A stretch of 12,121 nt of DNA, from contig JADFIX010000034.1 of the NCBI GenBank assembly GCA_022566435.1, positions 1 through 12,121 on the forward strand, in the 5' to 3' direction. The notes beneath the pieces are model-generated. The model saw nothing but the letters and a program-made list of their open reading frames with translations, was not told where the DNA came from and made no database searches. Source of the DNA: Planctomycetota bacterium (GTDB taxonomy: Bacteria > Planctomycetota > Phycisphaerae > UBA1845). Below, piece after piece: positions 6,600-11,997 of the stretch. Positions within the stretch are counted from its first letter, which is position 1. Each line of letters opens with the position of its first letter. The translations under genes and the position numbers were made by a program.

Positions 6600-7853
6600 T
6601 CAACCAACGCTCCGAATCGGGCTGATTTTGGGCTCTGGCGTCATTCTGGCGTCACTCTGCCTGTCTTTCGTGCCGAATGTGATCGCCTCCGTTACCCATT
6701 GAGCATGCACCTCATGGTCATCGGTGACCGTGCTGTAGTATTCAGCCGTAGTTGCGATGTTCGCATGGCCCATGAGTTCCTTGACCACGTTCATCGGTAG
6801 ATTGTCGGCCCAATTCTGACCGCACGATTTCCGGAAGCCGTGCATAGTCAACGCACCATCCAACTCCAGGCCAGCATGCTTGGCATGGACATTGAGCCTA
6901 GTCAGCGTGTTATTGACCATGTAGTCGTTTACCCACGGTTTGCCCGACGCCCGGTGATTCCGCCACCGTTCCAACACCCGCTCATACCGCTCGGGCGTTA
7001 GCAGGATGAACGGTGAGCCCTTTGGCCGGACCCTTAGCCAACCCGAGAGGAGTCGGAGAGTGTGTCGCGGCAACGGTATCTTCCGGTCTTCGTGATCTTT
7101 GGCCTGAAAGGGTGGCAGCTTGTCGGTGCCCTCACGACTCTTGATGAGCAGGCGACCTCGCCCGAAGTCGATGTTGTCGACCGTCAAGTGGAAGAGTTCG
7201 CCAAACCGTGCCGCCGATGTATACGCCAATGCATACAACACCTTCCAGCGTAGGTCGGGAGCCGCCTTCAGCAATGCCCGGTAGTCATGCGGCGTGATGT
7301 AGTGCCACGTCTGGCTTCGTTTCCCAATTCGAAGCCGCCTTATTCCGCCGAAGGGGTTGGCCGCGATGTATCCCCACTCGACAGCATATTTGAACATCGT
7401 CTTTGAGTCTCGCAGCAACCCGTTCATCGTTGAGCGGCTAGGCTGTTGGCCCGTCGACTTGTTTCCTTTCAGCTTGGCCTGAGACCAGAACGCTGAGGCT
7501 CGATCGGGCGTGATGGACCGAAGCAGTGTGTCCTCCCCGAAGTGTTCGATAAGCCGTATGCCGACATCGGCAATCAATCGTCTAGTCTTCTCGCTCCACT
7601 CATGCTTCCGGCGTGCCAGGTACTTCCCGACGAAGGTCTGCACCGTGATCCGAGCCGGTTGGTCCCGCTGGGCTCCCTTGTCAAACTCGGCTTGCTTCTC
7701 GGCCTGAAGGCGCTCGGCGTCCCGTTTCAGCCGAAACGACTTGCTGTACCGCCTCTGCTTGTCGGTGGCCGGGTCGTACTCCCCGAACCACCGCACAACC
7801 CACGGGTGCTTCTTCCGTGGGTCCTTCCTACAACTCACTTTCGTCGTTGCCAT
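6600..7853 (-). CDS. Tyrosine recombinase / integrase
   Basis: The 417-residue protein has the usual three parts. An N-terminal arm-binding-type domain is seen at about 1-65 (basic, WVVRWFGEYDPATDKQRRYS, then the RDAERLQAEKQAEFDKG helix). A SAM-like core-binding domain lies at about 70-170. The catalytic domain runs from about 185 to 385. Catalytic residues are visible: R216 in TSAARFGEL, the beta-hairpin Lys near K252, H338 and R341 in HGFRKSCGQ, H363 in LMGHANIATT, and the tyrosine nucleophile at Y372 (Y373 possible) in AEYYS. ATG 7853 has GGAGA seven bases upstream. It should cut and rejoin DNA at the adjacent tRNA-Gly att site for integration and, with an excisionase, for excision. A promoter overlapping the TTTGCCA dyad lies 85 bases upstream. 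The protein appears intact, so integration activity may persist even though a neighbouring gene is broken. Confidence 0.95.
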   Translation of the reverse strand: MATTKVSCRKDPRKKHPWVVRWFGEYDPATDKQRRYSKSFRLKRDAERLQAEKQAEFDKGAQRDQPARITVQTFVGKYLARRKHEWSEKTRRLIADVGIRLIEHFGEDTLLRSITPDRASAFWSQAKLKGNKSTGQQPSRSTMNGLLRDSKTMFKYAVEWGYIAANPFGGIRRLRIGKRSQTWHYITPHDYRALLKAAPDLRWKVLYALAYTSAARFGELFHLTVDNIDFGRGRLLIKSREGTDKLPPFQAKDHEDRKIPLPRHTLRLLSGWLRVRPKGSPFILLTPERYERVLERWRNHRASGKPWVNDYMVNNTLTRLNVHAKHAGLELDGALTMHGFRKSCGQNWADNLPMNVVKELMGHANIATTAEYYSTVTDDHEVHAQWVTEAITFGTKDRQSDARMTPEPKISPIRSVG

Positions 7854-7937
7854 TTGGGTTTCTCCGTGACAGGCCGTGCTGGTCGGCGTGGCAGCGCGAC
7901 CCGTAGAAAGGCTCCTTTGCGCGCCGACTGGTCCGCA

Positions 7938-7966
7938 TTGATATCAGCGATTTGCCAAATTGGCAA
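7938..7966 (-). promoter_or_regulatory. Predicted integrase promoter with overlapping operator dyad
   Basis: Read on the minus strand, TTGCCA (7961-7966) as -35 and TATCAA (7938-7943) as -10 are exactly 17 bases apart, a good sigma-70 fit. The -35 is one arm of a dyad, TTTGCCA-AAT-TGGCAA (7951-7966). A protein bound there would block the promoter. The same dyad recurs at 10501-10517. It lies in the 115-base gap between the excisionase-like gene and the integrase gene. Confidence 0.5.
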
Positions 7967-7968
7967 CA

Positions 7969-8229
7969 TCACGTGGATTCCTCCCCTGCCAGTCGCGCTA
8001 GGAAGGCATCCAGATCGGCCCGCCGGTAGCGCATGTGCCGGCCCACCCGGACACCCGTCAGGAGCCCTTTCTCGCGGTAATACCGAAGCGTATCGACCGG
8101 ATTCTTGGGCCCCTCCACGTCCAACCGCAGGTAACGCACCGCCTCCTCCGCCGTGAGTAGCTCCGGGCAGGGCTCCGGAGGATTCCCCGGTAGGACAGGC
8201 TGAGACGACTGTGGATAGGAGTGAATCAC
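7969..8229 (-). CDS. Excisionase-like HTH DNA-binding protein
   Basis: The 86-residue protein carries a winged HTH_17/MerR-like domain at about 24-78: LLTAEEAVRYLRL, then RYYREKGLLTGVRVGRHMRY, then RRADLDAFLARLAGEE. This form is typical of excisionases and small regulators placed beside integrase genes. The 'DTLRYYREKGLL' turn with the following R-x-G-R-H wing is the expected recognition region. The proline-rich first ~20 residues are probably disordered. The GTG start at 8229 overlaps the TGA stop of the DUF3987 gene as GTGA, so its translation is probably coupled to that gene. It is likely the directionality factor for the adjacent integrase; a transcriptional role at the nearby dyad is an alternative. 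Confidence 0.8.
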   Translation of the reverse strand: MIHSYPQSSQPVLPGNPPEPCPELLTAEEAVRYLRLDVEGPKNPVDTLRYYREKGLLTGVRVGRHMRYRRADLDAFLARLAGEEST

Positions 8230-9131
8230 TGGCGTTTTTCTCTTCGTTGCCGGGGTGTGAGCGGCACTTCGCTGGTTCCCTTGGTGCTGAGTGCTGAGTG
8301 CTGACTAGCAAGATAGAAGCGATGAACTCGTTGTCCCGTCGATTGCTTCCACGTGCCCAGCCCGTCCGCGGCAAGTTTGTCAAGTACGGAGCTAGCTTCC
8401 TTGGTCGTATGCGCAATCCTGGCCCCGATCAGATCGCGACGCGTCACCCCCGGGTTCCCTTTCTTCTTGATCCAGCTTTCGGCACGCTCCTCTAGCGACA
8501 AGAACGTTGGGGGAGACCCAGTTCGGGCCTGACCGTACGCCCTCACCGCATGCGCCTTGAAATACTCCGCGAGGCGGGACGCCATACGAACCGTGCCGCG
8601 CGTTACTTGAAGTGATTTAAGTTCTCCTGAGGCTCGCCTTACAACGTGTAGTACGAGAATCAGTCGGGCGGTGTACGCTTCCAATTTCCTCCATGCTGCG
8701 CGACATGGATGCTCCTCCGGCATAGAGTTGAATTCCTTCTGGTGCTTTTTGATCCAACGCAGCCACTCGCGACGCCCGTCGGCACTGAAAACTACGTCCT
8801 TTGTACGGCCCCGCTTTGTAGAAACGAGTTGCTTGAGAGTTTCAAACAGTTTCGCCACCTGTTTGCGAGATTCCTCAGAAAGCGGGGACTCGTTGTACGA
8901 AGTGTCTTTGGAGTACGGGTATGCAAACAGGAATCTGGACACGAATCCGCTATCGAAGCGATCGCTCGTGAAAAGTTTGGAGAGAATGCCCGGTTGGATT
9001 CCGCCGATGATCGAGAGGAAAGCTTTTGGAATTTCAATCGGTTTGTCTAGATTCTTTCGATCGATTCGGATCGGCTCGCCGCTCCACGCACTAAGGAAGA
9101 ACTGCTCGTCATTTCCCTTGCCCCCTTTGTA
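8226..9131 (-). pseudogene. DUF3987 protein, C-terminal part after an in-frame amber
   Basis: Directly after TAG at 9132-9134, and in the same frame, the sequence continues as a normal DUF3987 protein: YKGGKGNDEQFFLSAW, RIDRKNLDKPIEIPKAFLSI, IGGIQPGILSKLF and SDRFDSGFVSRFLFAYPY. A helical C-terminal part and a winged-helix-like end (ESWIKKKGNPGVTRRDLIG) follow. There is no good start codon near the amber; GTG 8942 opens only the last 238 residues and lacks an ATPase core. With Gln for the amber the whole protein would be about 452 residues. In this family I expect 'S-x-N/D-x-Y-x-G-G-K-G' here, so TAG most simply replaces CAG. Near the C terminus, SQHSALSTKG is encoded by a GTGCTGA heptamer array. 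Either the gene is dead or it needs amber suppression. Confidence 0.75.
8284..8304. repeat. Three tandem GTGCTGA heptamers
   Basis: Three perfect copies of GTGCTGA in a row, then CTAG, inside the C-terminal codons of the DUF3987 gene. An inverted partner array lies at 9529-9550 near the start of the same gene. Confidence 0.85.
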
Positions 9132-9584
9132 CTATCCGAGCGAAAGAATCCAGCCGGAGAGTTCATCGGCGATCAGTATCACGCCACGCGGATTGGCCTT
9201 CAAAACCGCCGCCAACGCTTCCCTTGTCGTATCGCAAACCCAAGTCGCTGCTCCGCCCTTTTGAATGAATTGCAAGGCGACACGCTGCGCCTTCGATTTT
9301 ACAGTTCCAGAATCACCGACTACAACCGCGTAGAAATTGGGGTATTCGATCCAGTCATCTTTGATTCGTATTCGACGGGACCGACCGATTGCTGCACCAA
9401 GGCCAACAATGAGGGGCAAGGCCACGTAATCAGGAGGACAGGAAAGAGATTTGGCTACCTCTCTGACAAACGGACGGAGGACCCTCGGCAGGCCATCCAA
9501 CGGAAAAACCAGCGCCTTTTCGTAGTACTCAGCACTCAGCAACTCAGCACTAGATCGCATGGAAGACATTGATGATTGATCCAT
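9132..9584 (-). CDS. DUF3987 replication-type protein, N-terminal part cut by amber
   Basis: A 150-residue product that is the first third of a DUF3987-family protein, found in phage, plasmid and integrative-element replication modules. Visible parts: FPLDGLPRVLRPFV and SLSCPPDYVALPLI at 27-62, GAAIGRSRRIRIKDDWIEYP to about 84, a P-loop-like VVVGDSGTVKSKA near 87-99, TTREALAAVL and a Walker-B-like GVILIADELSGWI near the end. The stop is TAG at 9132-9134 in the middle of a conserved block. The stretch between the P-loop and TTREALA is much shorter than I expect for the family, so an internal deletion is possible. The ATG at 9584 lies three bases after the AlpA-like gene's stop, in the same frame. 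Alone, this fragment is probably inactive. Confidence 0.7.
   Translation of the reverse strand: MDQSSMSSMRSSAELLSAEYYEKALVFPLDGLPRVLRPFVREVAKSLSCPPDYVALPLIVGLGAAIGRSRRIRIKDDWIEYPNFYAVVVGDSGTVKSKAQRVALQFIQKGGAATWVCDTTREALAAVLKANPRGVILIADELSGWILSLG
9529..9550. repeat. Inverted GTGCTGA array (as TCAGCAC)
   Basis: TCAGCAC, TCAGCAA, one C, then TCAGCAC, followed by TAG. This is the reverse complement of the GTGCTGA unit, with one substitution and one inserted base. It lies within the first codons of the DUF3987 gene and faces the array at 8284-8304 about 1.2 kb away. Confidence 0.8.
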
Positions 9585-9587
9585 TAT

Positions 9588-9824
9588 TCAAGTACGACTG
9601 CCCCTGCCTGACTCCGTTCGTACCGGGCATCCCAGTTCCAACCACGAAAGAAGGGACGCGCGCGACCAGCGCACGCACCGTCCGAGTCGAATGGGCTCCG
9701 GCAGGATCTTCCGTCGATTCAGTGACCATATGTGCCGCACCGAGCAGCCGAGCATGTCCGCTACTTCCGTGACATTCAGTAGCGTGCGGGTTTCTGCGTC
9801 TATGGGCGACCGTGTGCTCATCAT
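9588..9824 (-). CDS. AlpA-like HTH DNA-binding protein
   Basis: The 78-residue protein is an HTH_17/AlpA-type winged helix covering about 15-65: LLNVTEVADMLGCSVRHIWS, then NRRKILPEPIRLGRCVRWSR, then ASLLSWLELGCP. The helix pair 'EVADMLGCSVRHIW' and the wing 'IRLGRCVRW' are the family marks. AlpA proteins activate integrase or excision genes of prophage-like elements, and related small proteins serve as excisionases. The gene sits just before DUF3987, with only three bases between stop and next start, so the two are co-translated from one transcript. This is the second such HTH protein of the element, the other being 7969-8229. I see no strong ribosome binding site before ATG 9824. Confidence 0.8.
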   Translation of the reverse strand: MMSTRSPIDAETRTLLNVTEVADMLGCSVRHIWSLNRRKILPEPIRLGRCVRWSRASLLSWLELGCPVRTESGRGSRT

Positions 9825-9899
9825 GCCCGTATTATCAGGTGCGGGGTTTCGCCTGTGCGTAATTAGCGCGTAGTTTTGAAAGTTTTTACCGGCGGTGTT

Positions 9900-10358
9900 C
9901 TACGATGCAGAGTTGGTACCAAGCCAGTTGCGACCTTCACCTGTGATGGCGACACCCTGCCTAGCGCCAGAGGGGCGGTGTATGAGTTGAAGTGCCATGA
10001 GACGTTCGAGGTACGATCCAATGGTCTTCCTTGATAGCCTGGTTGCGTCTTCAAGTTCCACCTGAATCATCGGCGATTGCGCCCGATCCAGCGTCCGGAG
10101 AATCAGTATCGCGTTCTTTGGCAAATTCGTCGGAGCCGGATGGAAGAACTCAAGCATCTCGCGAATTCCGCGAATTGCTTCAGCTCGCCGATCTTCCGGA
10201 ATGTGGTTTAGGAACAACGTTATCCAGCCTGCAGGATCCTCTTGAAACATGTCGGCAATGTACTCATCCGGAACTTCGTTGGTTTCATATTCTTCAGACA
10301 ATCGAATGTGCCTCGTGTCGCGGCGATGCTTTGTCATATCTCGCATCGTCCAGGCCAC
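9900..10358 (-). CDS. Winged-helix (MarR-like) domain protein
   Basis: The 152-residue frame has an acidic, polar N-terminal half (residues about 18-75, no known domain) and a C-terminal winged helix at about 82-147: NAILILRTLDRAQSPMIQVE, then DATRLSRKTIGSYLERLMAL, then HRPSGARQGVAITGEGRNWL. The 'LSRKTIGSYLERLMALQLI' helix is the likely recognition helix, and the G-rich turn before VAITGEG the wing. It may regulate the element, for example through the TTTGCCA dyad 143 bases upstream of its start. The start is uncertain: GTG 10358, ATG 10346 and ATG 10337 are in frame and none has a clear ribosome binding site. It ends with TAG. The frame stays open after this TAG for 25 codons into the AlpA-like gene. 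Confidence 0.65.
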   Translation of the reverse strand: MAWTMRDMTKHRRDTRHIRLSEEYETNEVPDEYIADMFQEDPAGWITLFLNHIPEDRRAEAIRGIREMLEFFHPAPTNLPKNAILILRTLDRAQSPMIQVELEDATRLSRKTIGSYLERLMALQLIHRPSGARQGVAITGEGRNWLGTNSAS

Positions 10359-10524
10359 CGCCAGTGATTAGTCTCGGTCGCCGCTCACCTTCCGATGACT
10401 CTGATCGGAACCCGGTTTCCAGATGATTCCGCGCCAGCCTCAGTTGGTCAAGTGCATCTGTTGAGCCGGCATGAATTATTCGCTCGTTCGGCGTCCGCTT
10501 TTTGCCAGTTTGGCAAATAACCAC
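10294..10524 (-). CDS. Doubtful small hypothetical protein
   Basis: A 76-codon frame from GTG 10524 that overlaps the next gene by 65 bases. I recognise no domain. The middle (ERIIHAGSTDALDQLRLARN, then HLETGFRSESSEGERR) has a fairly natural composition; the end overlapping the winged-helix gene does not. Its first codons contain the TTTGCCA dyad, which would be odd if that dyad is an operator in a non-coding region. It may be the frameshifted N terminus of the following gene or no gene at all. Confidence 0.25.
   Translation of the reverse strand: MVICQTGKKRTPNERIIHAGSTDALDQLRLARNHLETGFRSESSEGERRPRLITGGGLDDARYDKASPRHEAHSIV
10501..10517. promoter_or_regulatory. Operator-like dyad TTTGCCA-GTT-TGGCAAA
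   Basis: A perfect seven-base inverted repeat with a three-base spacer. The same arms and spacer length occur at 7951-7966 before the integrase. It lies between the divergent minus-strand block and the plus-strand antirestriction gene, upstream of the winged-helix gene. A shared binding site for one regulator of the element is the simplest reading. Confidence 0.5.
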
Positions 10525-10844
10525 CGTTTGAACTTCAAACCGGGCGATGACATCCGAATCCTGAAAAGTTTTTTAATACAGGCGGGGCCTTTCTCCCCTC
10601 CCTCCGCGGCCATCCAGGGGCCGGTGGGTCGCGCCTCGGGGGCTCTCACCCCTTCATTCGAGCGTCACTATCACGGCACTAATTGCAGTGGTGCCGAAGT
10701 CTTGGCACGGTAGACGGCTAGCAAACGCCCCGCAAACCCCGAGAAAACAAGGCGCAAACGCCAAGCAAACCGTCGCGAGAGTGTGTGTTCCCAAGAATTT
10801 CGTACACGGGGGAACGGCTGTAGAATTTTCTTCTTGTCTTGGAC

Positions 10845-10872
10845 TTGCTTTGTTCCGAACGTGTTTCATACT
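10845..10872 (+). promoter_or_regulatory. Predicted promoter of the antirestriction gene
   Basis: TTGCTT (10845-10850) and CATACT (10867-10872) are 16 bases apart and resemble -35 and -10 boxes. Transcription would start near 10879, just before the leader hairpins. Both boxes are moderate matches. Confidence 0.4.
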
Positions 10873-10886
10873 GTAGGTAGATAAGT

Positions 10887-10927
10887 GGGCTCGCGTAGCT
10901 GTAACTACCGAGCCCGTGGCCAACCAC
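10887..10927 (+). other. Structured leader: two hairpins before the antirestriction gene
   Basis: GGGCTCG-C-GTAG (10887-10898) pairs with CTAC-CGAGCCC (10905-10915): eleven pairs, one bulged C, loop CTGTAA. Directly after comes GTGG-CCAA-CCAC (10916-10927). AAGGAG (10932-10937) and the ATG at 10947 follow. The position, between predicted promoter and ribosome binding site, fits an RNA element that controls or protects the message. There is no T-run, so termination is unlikely. I do not recognise a known riboswitch class. Confidence 0.5.
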
Positions 10928-10946
10928 TAGTAAGGAGTGATTGACG

Positions 10947-11807
10947 ATGCAATTCTACGGTAAAGCCGAAACTGTTGCTACTAGGATTATCGAAGCATTT
11001 GAACGCGGGGACGTGCCCAAGGCGCTGGCGCCGATATTCATCAAACGCGCCGGACGCCATTGCGATACGTACTCATGGTGCAATCAATTGATTGTGGCGC
11101 TTTCCGGGCATGCCGACGCCATGGGCTACAAAGACTGGAAGCGCGTCGGACGACAAGTCCGTAAGGGCGAGCGTGCAACGCTTATCTTGGCGCCCTGCAA
11201 GCGTAAGGTGACGCGAAACGACAGCGAAACCGGCGAGACTCGCGAAGCGTTTGTGCTCTACGGTTTCCGTTCTACGCCAGTTTTCGGTATCGAGCAAACC
11301 GACGTAGCCGACGACGACAAGTGGGCGAAGCACAACAAAGGGAACGAGCAAGCCGAACAATTCCTCGAAAGCCTACCACTTCGAAGCGTTGCCGAATCAT
11401 GGGGCCTGAAACTGCAAGCCTATAGCGGGAAGCGTGGAAAGGCGCTTGGCTGGTATCGACACGGATCGGCGATTGCCTTGGGTGTCGAGAATCTAGCGAC
11501 TTGGGCGCACGAACTGGTACACGCGGCAGACTTTCGGAACGGCAAGCTTATCGAGCGTGGCCAGCATTGGCGTAGCGAAACCGTAGCCGAGTTGGGCGGG
11601 GCCATTCTGCTGTCGGTGTTGGGCTTCGTGCATGATGCCGACCTGGGCGGGTGTTGGAATTACGTCGAGAAGTATGTCAGTGGGGCTGAAATCGAGCCTA
11701 TCGTCGCCTGTAGTCGCGTTCTCAGCCGGATGTGTGACGCGGTAGCTCTGATCCTCAACGAAGCTGATCGACTCGCTTCGCCTGTACCTGATCTGGCCAC
11801 TGCTTGA
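10947..11807 (+). CDS. ArdC-type antirestriction protein with zinc-protease-like domain
   Basis: A 286-residue protein of the ArdC/DUF1738 kind. The N-terminal single-strand-DNA-binding-type domain is seen at about 5-115: SWCNQLIVAL, GYKDWKRVGRQVRKGERAT and FVLYGFRSTPVFGIEQT, in the family's order. The C-terminal domain has the metalloprotease motif H188-E-L-V-H192 followed by E211 or E215 in SETVAELGGA as the likely third ligand. ArdC proteins shield incoming DNA from host restriction during transfer. I chose ATG 10947, with AAGGAG nine bases upstream; TTG 10941 would be too close to that site. The gene runs opposite to the integration block and has its own promoter-like region. This supports a role early after entry into a new host (inference). 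It looks intact. Confidence 0.88.
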   Translation: MQFYGKAETVATRIIEAFERGDVPKALAPIFIKRAGRHCDTYSWCNQLIVALSGHADAMGYKDWKRVGRQVRKGERATLILAPCKRKVTRNDSETGETREAFVLYGFRSTPVFGIEQTDVADDDKWAKHNKGNEQAEQFLESLPLRSVAESWGLKLQAYSGKRGKALGWYRHGSAIALGVENLATWAHELVHAADFRNGKLIERGQHWRSETVAELGGAILLSVLGFVHDADLGGCWNYVEKYVSGAEIEPIVACSRVLSRMCDAVALILNEADRLASPVPDLATA

Positions 11808-11817
11808 GACCTTCCAA

Positions 11818-11853
11818 CCAACGCCCCGACATGGATCGGCGGGGTGCTGTTGG
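11818..11853 (+). terminator. Possible terminator-like hairpin after the antirestriction gene
   Basis: Ten bases after the stop, CCAAC-g-CCCCG (11818-11828) pairs with CGGGG-tgct-GTTGG (11840-11853), ten pairs with an internal loop. No T-run follows, so it may be a 3'-end stabiliser or a Rho-dependent end instead of an intrinsic terminator. Confidence 0.3.
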
Positions 11854-11997
11854 GCGGTTTCGGGACGGCGAAAAGTGTAAAGGGTGAACCCTACCCTCGA
11901 AAACGCCGTGTTCACCTACGGTTTTTAACGACTTACGTCAACGGAAATGTGTAAGCTGTAGGCTATAACTGACACTTTACAAAGGATGTACTGAACA
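11854..11997 (+). promoter_or_regulatory. Upstream region of the serine recombinase gene
   Basis: TATAAC at 11964-11969 can serve as a -10 box, but I see no good -35. AAAGGA (11981-11986) is an adequate ribosome binding site 11 bases before ATG 11998. Upstream lie AGGGT-GA-ACCCT (11881-11892), a five-base dyad, and CCGT/ACGG followed by TTTTT (11906-11926), a very weak terminator-like hairpin. GTGTAA occurs at 11875 and 11949. Confidence 0.35.

Larger units (their letters stand above)
10525..10940. other. Divergent intergenic region of the element
   Basis: About 415 bases separate the leftward block from the antirestriction gene. I see no convincing gene. From 10589 to 10656 the DNA is rich in G- and C-runs, with GGGG, GGG and GGGGG on the plus strand and GGAGGGAGGGG on the minus strand. 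10700-10790 carries several CAAACGCC/CAAACCG-like words. 10845-10927 holds the promoter and structured leader of the next gene (separate entries). An origin of replication could be sought here, but nothing proves one. Confidence 0.45.

Noticed and set aside
7542..8156. Open plus-strand frame of 204 codons
   Set aside because: It is antisense to the integrase and excisionase genes and is proline-rich without any known motif.
8671..9264. Open plus-strand frame of 197 codons
   Set aside because: It is antisense to the DUF3987 gene, whose minus-strand translation is clearly family-like on both sides of the amber.
8284..9550. GTGCTGA arrays as a CRISPR array
   Set aside because: Units are seven bases without spacers, and no cas gene is present.
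8226..10358. Element-wide amber recoding (TAG as Gln)
   Set aside because: Only one TAG interrupts a conserved gene, the winged-helix protein has a natural ending at its TAG, and no suppressor tRNA is seen. Kept as a low-interest check only.
10471..10713. Small plus-strand frame of 80 codons in the divergent region
   Set aside because: No ribosome binding site, no known motif, and it crosses the dyad and the G/C-run block.
11493..11915. Minus-strand frame of 140 codons
   Set aside because: It is antisense to the protease domain of the ArdC-type gene, which has its catalytic motif and a strong start.
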